NCBI RefSeq assembly: GCF_009189165.1
Contig: NZ_CP045118.1
Span: 4,588,001 to 4,652,000 of the forward strand
Reading direction: 5' to 3'
Source: Pseudomonas sp. SCB32
GTDB taxonomy: Bacteria > Pseudomonadota > Gammaproteobacteria > Pseudomonadales > Pseudomonadaceae
DNA: 64,000 nucleotides
Shown here: piece after piece, positions 13,002 to 21,598 of the stretch
Position numbering within the stretch: the first letter of the stretch is position 1
Layout of the letters: each line of letters begins with the position of its first letter
Notes under the pieces: model-generated
The model's database searches: none
What the model was told of the DNA's origin: nothing
What the model saw: the letters and a program-made list of their open reading frames with translations, nothing else
Position numbers and translations under genes: made by a program

Positions 13002-14354
13002 TTACAGTCGACTCAGATCGTTGACCAGGGCCAACAACATGACCCCAACCACCAGGCTGATGCCAATTTGCATCCCCCAAGCCTGGACCCGCTCCGACAG
13101 TGGGCGACCTCGCACCCACTCGACCACGTAGAACAGCAGATGCCCGCCGTCGAGGACGGGAATCGGCAACAGGTTGAGAACCCCCAAACTGATGCTCAGA
13201 TAGGCGAGGAAATGAAGAAAGTCCCCCACGCCCGACTGGGCTGAAGCGCCCGCCACTTTAGCAATGGTTATCGGCCCGCTCAAGTTTTTTACCGAGAGCT
13301 GTCCGAGCACCATTTTCTTTAGAGAATCTAGGGTTAGCAGGCTCATCGACCAGGTTCGAGAGAGTGCCTGCCCGACTGCGTCCACCGGTCCGTAGCTGAT
13401 TTTGCGAAGCATGTCCGCCGGCCATTGACCCGCCGCGACCCCCGCCCCCAGGTATCCAGTGCGAGCCTTGCCCTCACCTTTCGCCGCCAGGGTCAGCGCT
13501 ATTTCCTGCCGCTGGGCGTCGCGCTGGATACCCAGCACCACACGTGCCTCAGGGCGAGCCCGGACCTTGTCCACTACCTGCTGCCAGTCGTCCACCAACT
13601 GCCCATCGACACTCAGCAGACGATCCCCGATCTTGAGCCCGGCGGCCTTGGCCGGCCCCTTCTCGTCCAGTTCCGCCAATACCGGCGCAATGGCAGGACG
13701 CCAGGGCAGGATCCCCAGCCCCGCGATGGGGTCGGGATTGTCGGCGCTCTTGAGCCAGGCATTGAGCTGCAGTTGATGCATGACCGGCACGGAAGAGCCC
13801 TGCTCGAGCACGGAGACGCTCAGTTCGCCGGTCTCGCCAAGACGACGCACCAATTGCAGGTTGACGCCGTTCCAGCCATCCACGGCCTTGCCGTCGACCG
13901 CCACCACTTCCTGGCCCGCGGCCAGACCGCCGAGCGCCGCAGGGCTGTCAGCAACAACGGAGCCGATGACCGGCTTGATCTGCTGGCTGCCCAGCATGGC
14001 CAGCACCCAGAAGAACAGGATCGCCAGGAGGAAGTTGGCCACGGGCCCGGCAACGACGATGGCGATACGCTGGAACACCGGCTTGCGATTGAAGGCCTGC
14101 TCGAGCAACTCCGGGGGAACCTCCCCCTCGCGCTCATCGAGCATTTTCACGTAACCGCCCAGCGGAATGGCGGCCACGACGAACTCGGTGCCCTGGCGAT
14201 CATGCCAGCGGACCAGTGGGGTACCGAAGCCCACGGAGAAACGCAGGACCTTCACCCCGCAGCGGCGCGCCACCCAGAAGTGCCCGAATTCGTGAAAGGT
14301 AACCAGCACACCCAGTGCGACCACCAGGCCGACGATCATGTATAGGGCGCTCAT
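13002..14354 (-). CDS. rseP: Site-2 intramembrane zinc metalloprotease RseP/MucP
   Basis: RseP cuts the anti-sigma factor (MucA in Pseudomonas, RseA in enterics) within the membrane after the first cleavage, releasing the envelope-stress sigma factor. I chose the ATG at 14354 (MSALYMIVG, 450 residues); upstream in-frame sequence back to 14441 overlaps dxr and is not conserved in style. The zinc motif HEFGH is at residues 21-25 in the first membrane segment, the third zinc ligand is in LPIPVLDGGH near the C-terminus, and two PDZ domains lie between. Placement beside bamA and skp puts stress control next to OMP assembly. Confidence 0.97.
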   Translation of the reverse strand: MSALYMIVGLVVALGVLVTFHEFGHFWVARRCGVKVLRFSVGFGTPLVRWHDRQGTEFVVAAIPLGGYVKMLDEREGEVPPELLEQAFNRKPVFQRIAIVVAGPVANFLLAILFFWVLAMLGSQQIKPVIGSVVADSPAALGGLAAGQEVVAVDGKAVDGWNGVNLQLVRRLGETGELSVSVLEQGSSVPVMHQLQLNAWLKSADNPDPIAGLGILPWRPAIAPVLAELDEKGPAKAAGLKIGDRLLSVDGQLVDDWQQVVDKVRARPEARVVLGIQRDAQRQEIALTLAAKGEGKARTGYLGAGVAAGQWPADMLRKISYGPVDAVGQALSRTWSMSLLTLDSLKKMVLGQLSVKNLSGPITIAKVAGASAQSGVGDFLHFLAYLSISLGVLNLLPIPVLDGGHLLFYVVEWVRGRPLSERVQAWGMQIGISLVVGVMLLALVNDLSRL

Positions 14355-14370
14355 CGCTACCTCCTGGGCA

Positions 14371-15561
14371 TCAACGCCCGCGTTCCTGCAACCACGCCTG
14401 AGCGGCGTCACGTGCACGCCGGTCCGCCGCGAGCACCGCATCGAGGGATTCGACCGGGGTATGCGACTCGCGGTTCAGCACGTCTTCGATGATAACCGCG
14501 ATCTCGGTAAAGCGGATGCGTCGCTCGAGGAAAGCCGCCACCGCGATTTCGTTGGCCGCATTGAGCATGGCCGGGACGCTGCCACCGACTTCGGCCGCCT
14601 GCCGGGCCAGGCGCAGGCAAGGGAAACGCTGCTCGTCCGGCGGGCAGAAATCCAGCCGTGCAATAGCGAACAGGTCCAGCGGCGAGACACCGGAATCGAT
14701 CCGCTGCGGCCAGGCCAGCGCATGGGCGATGGGTGTCCGCATGTCCGGGTTACCCAACTGCGCCAGCACCGAACCATCCACGTAGTCCACCAGAGAGTGA
14801 ATGACGCTCTGTGGATGAATCACCACCTCGACCTTCGAGGGCGGCGCATCGAACAGCCAGCAAGCCTCGATCAGCTCCAGCCCCTTGTTCATCATGCTGG
14901 CGGAATCGACGGATATCTTCCGTCCCATCGACCAGTTGGGGTGAGCGCAGGCCTGCTCCGGGGAAACGTCCGACAAAGCTTCCAGAGGCGTCTCGCGGAA
15001 AGGGCCGCCCGAGGCCGTCAACAGAATCCGGCGCACCCCGACTTGACCGAGTCCGCGCGCATAGTCCGACGGCATGCACTGGAAGATCGCATTGTGTTCG
15101 CTATCGATGGGCAACAGCACGGCGCCACTGGCGCGGACGGCGTCCATGAACAGCGCGCCGGACATCACCAGCGCTTCCTTGTTGGCCAGCAACACCCGCT
15201 TGCCGGCCTCGACTGCAGCCAGCGTGGGCTGCAGCCCGGCGGCACCGACGATGGCCGCCATGACGACATCCACCTCCGGATGACCGGCGATCTCGCAGAG
15301 CCCCGCCTCGCCGACGAGCACGCGGGTATCCAGCCCCGCCGCCTGCAGGCCACCCTGCAGGTGCCTGGCCTGATCAGCGTCCGGCACCACGGCGAAACGC
15401 GGGCGATGCCGCTGGCAGAGCACCTCCAGCTCCGCGAGTCGCGAGAAGCCACTGAGGGCAAAGACTCGATAGCGATCCGGATGCCGGGCCACTACATCCA
15501 GGGTGCTGAGACCGATGGAACCGGTCGCCCCCAGTACGCTGATCCACTGCGGAGCGTTCAC
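14371..15561 (-). CDS. dxr: 1-deoxy-D-xylulose 5-phosphate reductoisomerase
   Basis: Dxr (IspC) converts DXP to 2-C-methyl-D-erythritol 4-phosphate with NADPH, the committed MEP-pathway step. I set the start at the GTG at 15561, which overlaps the cdsA stop as GTGA; the 396-residue product begins with the NADPH-binding [17 protein letters not shown]. Metal/substrate motifs follow: [42 protein letters not shown]. In E. coli dxr lies upstream of uppS, whereas here, as in other Pseudomonas, it sits downstream of cdsA. Confidence 0.97.
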   Translation of the reverse strand: MNAPQWISVLGATGSIGLSTLDVVARHPDRYRVFALSGFSRLAELEVLCQRHRPRFAVVPDADQARHLQGGLQAAGLDTRVLVGEAGLCEIAGHPEVDVVMAAIVGAAGLQPTLAAVEAGKRVLLANKEALVMSGALFMDAVRASGAVLLPIDSEHNAIFQCMPSDYARGLGQVGVRRILLTASGGPFRETPLEALSDVSPEQACAHPNWSMGRKISVDSASMMNKGLELIEACWLFDAPPSKVEVVIHPQSVIHSLVDYVDGSVLAQLGNPDMRTPIAHALAWPQRIDSGVSPLDLFAIARLDFCPPDEQRFPCLRLARQAAEVGGSVPAMLNAANEIAVAAFLERRIRFTEIAVIIEDVLNRESHTPVESLDAVLAADRRARDAAQAWLQERGR

Positions 15562-16373
15562 GGCGCGCCCCAGCCCACGGCCCACAGCAGCGCGGTGAAC
15601 ACCGGGATCGCCGCCGTCAGACTGTCAATGCGATCAAGCACGCCACCATGCCCCGGCAGCAGGTTGCTGCTGTCCTTGAGGCCCGATTGGCGCTTGAACA
15701 TGCTCTCGGTCAGGTCACCGACCACCGACAGAGCGACCACGATGGCGGCGCACGGCAGGGCCAGCAGCAGCTCACGCACGGTCCAGTCGCGATAGATCGC
15801 CACCACGACAGTAATTGCAAGGCTCAGCGCCAGGCCGCCGTAGAAACCTTCCCAGCTCTTGCCGGGGCTGACCCGCGGAGCCAGCTTGCGCTTGCCGAAG
15901 GCCTTGCCGGAGAAATAGGCGCCAATGTCGGCCGCCCAGACCAACACCATCACGGCGACGATCAGCCAGTTGGCCAGCGGCCATTGCTTGAGCAACACCA
16001 GCCCCTGCCAGGCCGGCACCAGGATCAGCAGACCGATCAACAGGCGGCGCCAGCGACCACCCCAGCTGGATGCACTATCGGGATAGGTCAGCACCATGGC
16101 GGTCGCCAGCAGCCACCAGAGTAGCGCCAGTACCAGCACGGCCCCGGCCAGTTGCGGCACCCAGGAGAGGATGAGCATCAGCGCTACCACCACGCCGGCA
16201 TAGCCAACCCGTGCAGCCTGCTCGTTGTAACCAGCCAGGCGCGCCCATTCCCAGGCGCCGATGCTGACCACCAGACCGATGAACAGCGAGAACGCCGCGC
16301 CATCGAGGAGGAAGAAACCACCCAGCGCGACCGGCAACAGGATCAGCGCCGTGATGATTCGTTGTTTCAACAT
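15558..16373 (-). CDS. cdsA: Phosphatidate cytidylyltransferase (CDP-diglyceride synthase)
   Basis: CdsA makes CDP-diacylglycerol from CTP and phosphatidic acid, the branch point to all phospholipids. The 271-residue polytopic protein has about eight hydrophobic segments, and the family signature is visible near the C-terminus (residues ~215-240): [19 protein letters not shown] followed by [14 protein letters not shown]. It overlaps uppS upstream by seven bases and dxr downstream by four, forming a coupled uppS-cdsA-dxr unit. Confidence 0.98.
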   Translation of the reverse strand: MLKQRIITALILLPVALGGFFLLDGAAFSLFIGLVVSIGAWEWARLAGYNEQAARVGYAGVVVALMLILSWVPQLAGAVLVLALLWWLLATAMVLTYPDSASSWGGRWRRLLIGLLILVPAWQGLVLLKQWPLANWLIVAVMVLVWAADIGAYFSGKAFGKRKLAPRVSPGKSWEGFYGGLALSLAITVVVAIYRDWTVRELLLALPCAAIVVALSVVGDLTESMFKRQSGLKDSSNLLPGHGGVLDRIDSLTAAIPVFTALLWAVGWGAP

Positions 16374-17122
16374 GTCGGAGGAGCCTCGGCCTCGACCTGC
16401 TCGCTGGTCTTGCCGAAGCGACGCTGGCGAGAGGCGTAGTCGACCAGCGCAGCCTGCATGGCATCACACTTGAAGTCGGGCCAGTAGAGATCGGAAAAAT
16501 ACAGCTCGGCATAAGCCAGCTGCCAGAGAAGGAAGTTGCTGATCCGGCGCTCGCCACCCGTACGGATGCACAGGTCGGGCAACGGCTGATCGCCGGTGGA
16601 CAGACAACCCTGGATCAGCTCCGGGGTGATCTCGTCCGGCGCCAGGTGACCGGCCTGCACCTCGCGGGCCAAGCGCTGGGCAGCCTGGGTGATATCCCAT
16701 TGGCCACCGTAGTTGGCCGCTACCTGCAGCAGCATGGCGGAGCCATTGGCGGTCAGGTTTTCCGCCTCGCGCATTGCCGCCTGCAGTTCGGGAGCGAAAC
16801 GGCTGCGATCACCAATGATGCGCAGGCGGATGCCATTGGCACTGAGCTTGCGCACCTCACGGCGCAAGGCCATGAGGAACAGCTCCATCAGCGCGCCGAC
16901 CTCATCGGCCGGGCGCTGCCAGTTCTCGCTGGAGAAGGCGAACAGCGTCAGCACTTCGACGCCCGCCTCGGCGCAGGTCTTGATCACCGCGCGGACCGCA
17001 TCCACACCCGCTTTATGCCCGGCGACACCGGGCATCAGGCGTTTTTTCGCCCAACGGTTGTTGCCGTCCATGATGATTGCCACGTGCCGGGGCACGGGCG
17101 TCACCTGCTTGGTCTTTTCCAT
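16367..17122 (-). CDS. uppS: Undecaprenyl diphosphate synthase
   Basis: UppS adds eight isoprene units to farnesyl diphosphate, making the C55 carrier lipid for peptidoglycan and O-antigen. The 251-residue cis-prenyltransferase has the HVAIIMDGNNRWAK motif (catalytic Asp near residue 19) and the C-terminal DLCIRTGGERRISNFLLWQLAYAE-type block, shown here at about residues 195-215. It starts 16 bases after the frr stop and its stop overlaps the cdsA start. Confidence 0.98.
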   Translation of the reverse strand: MEKTKQVTPVPRHVAIIMDGNNRWAKKRLMPGVAGHKAGVDAVRAVIKTCAEAGVEVLTLFAFSSENWQRPADEVGALMELFLMALRREVRKLSANGIRLRIIGDRSRFAPELQAAMREAENLTANGSAMLLQVAANYGGQWDITQAAQRLAREVQAGHLAPDEITPELIQGCLSTGDQPLPDLCIRTGGERRISNFLLWQLAYAELYFSDLYWPDFKCDAMQAALVDYASRQRRFGKTSEQVEAEAPPTC

Positions 17123-17138
17123 GACGAGAGCCCGGCCG

Positions 17139-17696
17139 TCAGACGGCCATCAGATCCGCTTCCTTGGCCTCGAGGGCCTTTTCGATGTCGGCGACGAACT
17201 TGTCAGTGATCTTCTGGATATCGTCACCGGCGCGGCGCTCGTCGTCCTCGCTGATTTCCTTCTCTTTCTGCAGGTCCTTCAGCTGCGCCAGGGCATCGCG
17301 GCGGATGTTGCGCACGGACACGCGAGCCTGCTCCGCTTCGGCGCGGGCCTGCTTGGTGAAGCCCTTGCGGGTTTCCTCGGTCAGGGCCGGCATCGGAACG
17401 CGGATGGTGGTGCCGGCGGTTGCCGGGTTCAGACCCAGGTCGGAGGTCATGATGGCCTTCTCGACAGCCTGGATCATGCTCTTGTCGAACACGCTCAGGG
17501 CCAGGGTACGGGAATCTTCCACGGTGATGTTGGCGACCTGGCGCAGCGGGGTGTCGGAACCGTAGTAGGACACCATGACGCTATCCAGGATGCTCGGGTG
17601 AGCACGGCCGGTACGAATCTTGGCGAAGGCATGACCCAGGGCTTCCAGGGTTTTGCCCATGCGATCCTGTGCTTCCTTCTTGATCTCGTTGATCAT
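17139..17696 (-). CDS. frr: Ribosome recycling factor
   Basis: RRF splits post-termination ribosomes together with EF-G. The 185-residue length, the N-terminal [13 protein letters not shown] and the [13 protein letters not shown] segment (residues ~28-40) are typical; the rest is a long helical domain with [12 protein letters not shown]. The start codon lies one base after the pyrH stop, so the pair is translationally coupled, as in most bacteria. Confidence 0.98.
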   Translation of the reverse strand: MINEIKKEAQDRMGKTLEALGHAFAKIRTGRAHPSILDSVMVSYYGSDTPLRQVANITVEDSRTLALSVFDKSMIQAVEKAIMTSDLGLNPATAGTTIRVPMPALTEETRKGFTKQARAEAEQARVSVRNIRRDALAQLKDLQKEKEISEDDERRAGDDIQKITDKFVADIEKALEAKEADLMAV

Positions 17697-17697
17697 C

Positions 17698-18435
17698 TCA
17701 ATCCTCCTCGATCAGGGTGCCTTCAGCACCACCTACAACAATATTCAGCAGCGCACCGGGCTTGTTCATGTTGAACACGCGCAGCGGCATTTTCTGGTCC
17801 CGGCACAGGCAGATGGCGGTAAGGTCCATCACACCCAGCTTGCGATCGAGCACTTCATCGTACGTCAGACGTTCGAATTTCTCGGCATTCGGGTCCTTGA
17901 ACGGGTCGGCAGTGTACACGCCGTCCACCTTGGTCGCCTTCAGCACTACGTCAGCATCTATTTCAATGGCACGCAGGCAGGCAGCGGAGTCAGTGGTGAA
18001 GAACGGGTTGCCGGTACCGGCGGAGAAGATCACGACCTCACCGCTTTTCAGATGGCGCATGGCCTTGCGGCGATCGTAATGATCGGTGACGCCCACCATG
18101 GAAATGGCCGACATGACGATGGCGGTAATGTTGGAGCGCTCCAGGGCATCACGCATGGCCAGACCGTTCATCACGGTGGCGAGCATGCCCATGTGGTCGC
18201 CAGTGACGCGATCCATGCCCGCAGCGGACAGCGCCGCGCCACGGAACAGGTTGCCACCACCGATGACCAGGCCGACCTGGACACCGATACCCACGAGCTG
18301 GCCGATTTCCAGGGCCATCCGATCAAGCACCTTGGGGTCGATACCGAATTCCTCGGCCCCCATCAGGGCTTCGCCGCTCAGTTTTAGAAGAATGCGTTTA
18401 TAGCGAGGTTGACGAGCGCTCAGCTGCTGAGCCAT
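17698..18435 (-). CDS. pyrH: Uridylate kinase
   Basis: PyrH phosphorylates UMP to UDP; it is hexameric, GTP-activated and UTP-inhibited. The 245-residue amino-acid-kinase-fold protein shows [13 protein letters not shown] at residues ~14-26, the [11 protein letters not shown] nucleotide-binding loop, the [13 protein letters not shown] segment and [10 protein letters not shown]. It is coupled to frr; a structured 205-base spacer separates it from tsf upstream. A good Shine-Dalgarno (AGGAGA) lies before the ATG. Confidence 0.98.
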   Translation of the reverse strand: MAQQLSARQPRYKRILLKLSGEALMGAEEFGIDPKVLDRMALEIGQLVGIGVQVGLVIGGGNLFRGAALSAAGMDRVTGDHMGMLATVMNGLAMRDALERSNITAIVMSAISMVGVTDHYDRRKAMRHLKSGEVVIFSAGTGNPFFTTDSAACLRAIEIDADVVLKATKVDGVYTADPFKDPNAEKFERLTYDEVLDRKLGVMDLTAICLCRDQKMPLRVFNMNKPGALLNIVVGGAEGTLIEED

Positions 18436-18547
18436 GACCTATTTCTCCTGCGGCGATTGAATGCTTGGCGCCCACGGCGCCTTGGTTTGGAAGCATGGAC
18501 TCGCCACGCTTACGGCGCCGTTAACCCGCCGTGCGGGCCTGCGCCGT

Positions 18548-18613
18548 GGAAGCCGCCCCATTTGGCTTCCCCAGTTTGGCAAAGAGGCCGCGCGCGTTAG
18601 CGGGCAGCCTCTT
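18548..18613 (-). other. Hairpin-rich tsf-pyrH spacer
   Basis: Within the 205-base spacer (18436-18640) are at least two clear stems: GGAAGCC (18548-18554) with GGCTTCC (18564-18570), and AAGAGGC (18582-18588) with GCCTCTT (18607-18613). Further GGCGCC-type self-complementary blocks occur toward pyrH. No good U-run follows either stem, so this is more likely an attenuating or RNA-processing region than a full stop. Confidence 0.5.
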
Positions 18614-18640
18614 GCGGGGCGACAGTCGCGAGACCGTCTA

Positions 18641-19510
18641 TTACTGCTTGGAAGCGGCTACTTGAGCAGCAACCTCGGCAGCGAAGTCAGCTTCGACTTT
18701 CTCGATGCCTTCGCCTACTTCATAACGAATGAAGGAAACGATTTCGGCGCCGGCTTTCTTGGCCAGGTCACCGACCTTGACTTCCGGATCCTTGACGAAC
18801 GCTTGCTCGACCAGGCTGGCTTCGGCCAGGAACTTCGAGATACGGCCTTTGACCATGTTCTCGACGATGTTTTCCGGCTTGCCGGCGATCTTGTCGGCGT
18901 TCAGAGCGAGGAAGATTTCCTTCTCTTTGGCAACGGCTTCTTCGGAAACCTGCGACGGATCCAGGAACTGCGGGTTGCTGGCAGCGATGTGCATGGCGAT
19001 GTCGCGAGCCAGGTCAGCGTTGCCGCCCTTCAGGGTGACCAGAACGCCGATGCGGTGGCCGTGCAGGTAGGCGCCAACCACGTCACCTTCGGCGCGAGCC
19101 AGACGACGGATGTTGACGTTTTCGCCGCACTTGGCGACCAGGGCTTCACGGGCCGGCTCTTGTTCCGCGATCAGCGGAGCGGCGTCGGTCAGCTTCTGGG
19201 CAACAGCCTTGCCCAGGCTGGCAGCCACGAAGCCTTTGAAGTCGTCCTGCAGGGCCAGGAAGTCGGTCTGCGAGTTGACTTCGATGATGGTGGCGGCCTT
19301 GGCGTCGTCAGCCACTTTAACGGCGATGGAGCCTTCGGCGGCGATGTTGCCAGCCTTCTTGGCGGCCTTGATGGCGCCGGAAGCGCGCATGTCGTCGATG
19401 GCCTTCTCGATATCGCCTTCGGCGGCTACCAGGGCCTTCTTGCACTCCATCATGCCCTGGCCGGTACGCTCACGCAGTTCCTTGACCAGTGCTGCAGTAA
19501 TTTCTGCCAT
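18641..19510 (-). CDS. tsf: Elongation factor Ts
   Basis: EF-Ts exchanges GDP for GTP on EF-Tu. I start it at the ATG at 19510 (MAEITAALVKELRERTGQGMMECKKAL), preceded by AAGAGGATTT; an upstream in-frame start at 19537 would add nine unconserved residues. The 289-residue length is normal. The N-terminal UBA-like domain, the core TDF motif (NSQTDFLALQDDF, residues ~79-91, contacting EF-Tu) and the C-terminal module are present. It follows rpsB, with a terminator-like hairpin between them. Confidence 0.98.
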   Translation of the reverse strand: MAEITAALVKELRERTGQGMMECKKALVAAEGDIEKAIDDMRASGAIKAAKKAGNIAAEGSIAVKVADDAKAATIIEVNSQTDFLALQDDFKGFVAASLGKAVAQKLTDAAPLIAEQEPAREALVAKCGENVNIRRLARAEGDVVGAYLHGHRIGVLVTLKGGNADLARDIAMHIAASNPQFLDPSQVSEEAVAKEKEIFLALNADKIAGKPENIVENMVKGRISKFLAEASLVEQAFVKDPEVKVGDLAKKAGAEIVSFIRYEVGEGIEKVEADFAAEVAAQVAASKQ

Positions 19511-19579
19511 TTCGAAATCCTCTTGAGTTGCTCTCAAAACCAGATCGCCCGGATGCCCGGGCGGAATTTACAGGGTGGC

Positions 19580-19631
19580 AAAAAGGGGGCCTAGCCCCCT
19601 TCCTGCGCACCGTAGGACGTCTGGACGTCCT
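19580..19631 (-). terminator. Terminator and second hairpin in rpsB-tsf spacer
   Basis: Arms AAGGGGGC (19583-19590) and GCCCCCTT (19594-19601) form a strong stem; on the minus strand it is followed by TTTTTGCC. A second stem, AGGACGTC (19614-19621) with GACGTCCT (19624-19631), lies closer to the rpsB stop. As rpsB and tsf are normally cotranscribed, this is probably a partial terminator that makes rpsB mRNA more abundant than tsf mRNA. Confidence 0.7.
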
Positions 19632-19635
19632 GGAA

Positions 19636-20376
19636 TCAGCCTTCGGCGGAGTCGGCCGGCGCTTCTTCTACGAACTCGTCAGCAGACACGCCACCGGCGC
19701 TCTTGCCACGCAGTACGGCTTCGGCCATGGAGCCCAGGTACAGCTGTACGGCGCGGATGGCGTCGTCGTTACCCGGGATAACATAGTCAACGCCTTCCGG
19801 GCTGCTGTTGGTATCGACGATGCCGATGACCGGGATGCCCAGCTTGTTGGCTTCGGTGATAGCAATGCGCTCGTGGTCGACGTCGATCACGAACAGAGCG
19901 TCCGGCAGGCCGCCCATGTCCTTGATGCCGCCCAGGCTGCGATCCAGTTTTTCCAGATCACGGGAGCGCATCAGAGCTTCTTTCTTGGTCAGCTTGGCGA
20001 AGGTGCCGTCCTGAGCCTGGGTTTCCAGCTCGCGCAGACGCTTGATCGACTGACGGATGGTCTTGTAGTTGGTGAGCATGCCGCCCAGCCAACGGTGGTC
20101 GACGTACGGCATGCCGCAACGGGCAGCTTCTTCGCGAACGATCTTGCCGGCGGAACGCTTGGTGCCGACGAAAAGGATCTTGTTCTTGCCCTGGGCCAGG
20201 CGCTCAACGAAGGTCAGGGCCTCGTTGAACATCGGCAGGGTTTTTTCGAGGTTGATGATGTGGATCTTGTTGCGCGCGCCGAAAATGAACTTGCCCATTT
20301 TCGGGTTCCAGTAACGGGTCTGGTGGCCGAAGTGCACACCGGCCTTCAGCATATCGCGCATATTGACTTGGGACAT
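19636..20376 (-). CDS. rpsB: 30S ribosomal protein S2
   Basis: S2 is a late-assembling 30S protein that also recruits S1. I set the start at the ATG at 20376 ([27 protein letters not shown], 246 residues), preceded by GAGGAACTATC; longer in-frame versions reach into the leader and are not S2-like. Family motifs include [14 protein letters not shown] and [12 protein letters not shown]. In many gammaproteobacteria S2 represses its own rpsB-tsf mRNA through the leader, described separately. Confidence 0.98.
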   Translation of the reverse strand: MSQVNMRDMLKAGVHFGHQTRYWNPKMGKFIFGARNKIHIINLEKTLPMFNEALTFVERLAQGKNKILFVGTKRSAGKIVREEAARCGMPYVDHRWLGGMLTNYKTIRQSIKRLRELETQAQDGTFAKLTKKEALMRSRDLEKLDRSLGGIKDMGGLPDALFVIDVDHERIAITEANKLGIPVIGIVDTNSSPEGVDYVIPGNDDAIRAVQLYLGSMAEAVLRGKSAGGVSADEFVEEAPADSAEG

Positions 20377-20525
20377 GATAGTTCCTCGATAAGTCGGGTT
20401 AGGCCTCCATGCATCCCAACGGCCAACCCTCCGAACCAGTCGAAAGGCACCCAGGCCATCGTGTCGATGCATGTGTGGGTTTATGCCTCGAAACAGCCGT
20501 AGCCTTCGAAGCGGGGCGCTTTATA
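20377..20525 (-). promoter_or_regulatory. Candidate rpsB promoter and ~140-nt leader
   Basis: On the minus strand a TATAAA element (20525-20520) is followed by GCGCC, the GC-rich discriminator expected at stringently controlled ribosomal-protein promoters; the -35 match is poor. This would give a leader of roughly 140 nt before the rpsB ATG. S2 autoregulation through such a leader is known in gammaproteobacteria; its presence here is inference only. Confidence 0.4.
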
Positions 20526-20607
20526 CCACAACCTCGGCCCCAGCGAAACCCGAACAGATATCCGGCACCACCCCTGCGCCCCGTTTCGCCTTTATATAGC
20601 AGGCGCC

Positions 20608-20624
20608 CAAGTCTGATAGACTTG
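20608..20624. promoter_or_regulatory. Perfect 7-bp palindrome upstream of map
   Basis: CAAGTCT (20608-20614), GAT, AGACTTG (20618-20624) lie 51-67 bases before the map ATG, in the divergent rpsB-map spacer. This could be an operator or a small hairpin in the map leader; no recognisable regulator site is assigned. Confidence 0.35.
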
Positions 20625-20674
20625 CGTATTCCTCTTATTCACCCGCGCGTACGCAGCGCCTGAAGAGAAGTCGC

Positions 20675-21457
20675 ATGACCGTTACCATCAAGACGCCCGA
20701 AGACATCGAGAAAATGCGCGTCGCCGGCCGTCTGGCCGCCGAAGTGCTGGAAATGATCGGCGAGCACGTCAAGCCCGGCGTCACCACCGACGAATTGGAC
20801 CGCATCTGCCACGACTACATCGTCAACGTGCAGAAGGCCATCCCGGCGCCGCTGAATTACAAGGGCTTCCCCAAGTCGATCTGCACCTCGATCAACCACG
20901 TGGTGTGCCACGGCATCCCCAACGACAAGCCGCTCAAGGAAGGCGATATCGTCAACCTCGATATCACCGTGATCAAGGACGGCTACCACGGCGACACCAG
21001 CAAGATGTTCCTGGTCGGCAAGACCCCGGAATGGGCTGACCGCCTCTGCCAGATCACCCAGGAATGCATGTACAAGGGCATCGCCGTGGTCAAGCCGGGC
21101 GCGCGCCTGGGCGACATCGGCGAGGTGATCCAGAAGTACGCCGAGAAGAATGGCTTCTCCGTGGTGCGCGAGTACTGCGGCCACGGCATCGGCAAGGTGT
21201 TCCACGAGGAGCCCCAGGTGCTGCACTACGGCCGCGCCGGCACCGGCCTGGAACTGAAGGAAGGCATGATCTTCACCATCGAGCCGATGATCAACCAGGG
21301 CCGTCCGGAAACCCGCCTGCTGGGCGATGGCTGGACCGCCATCACCAAGGACCGCAAGCTGTCCGCGCAGTGGGAGCACACCGTGCTGGTCACCGCCGAC
21401 GGCTACGAGATCCTGACCCTGCGTAACGACGAAAGCTTCCCGCGCACTTCGGCGTAA
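20675..21457 (+). CDS. map: Methionine aminopeptidase, type I
   Basis: Map removes N-terminal Met from nascent proteins when residue 2 is small. The 260-residue pita-bread-fold enzyme begins MTVTIKTPEDIEKMRVAGRL and carries the metal ligands in NLDITVIKDGYHGDTSKMF (two Asp), the CGHGIG His segment, IFTIEPMINQG (Glu) and the C-terminal SAQWEHTVLV (Glu). It is divergent from rpsB, as usual in proteobacteria. Confidence 0.98.
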   Translation: MTVTIKTPEDIEKMRVAGRLAAEVLEMIGEHVKPGVTTDELDRICHDYIVNVQKAIPAPLNYKGFPKSICTSINHVVCHGIPNDKPLKEGDIVNLDITVIKDGYHGDTSKMFLVGKTPEWADRLCQITQECMYKGIAVVKPGARLGDIGEVIQKYAEKNGFSVVREYCGHGIGKVFHEEPQVLHYGRAGTGLELKEGMIFTIEPMINQGRPETRLLGDGWTAITKDRKLSAQWEHTVLVTADGYEILTLRNDESFPRTSA

Positions 21458-21598
21458 GCCGCCCGGTTTGCATTCTTGCCGACGGCTGGGTAGAACATAG
21501 AAATCCCGGCCCGGCATGCCCGGGCCCGGCGCCACGCGCCAGGCCCGTCGCACATCTTGCCCCTGCCCTCCCTCAATCCCTGAATCAGGAAGGCCGCC

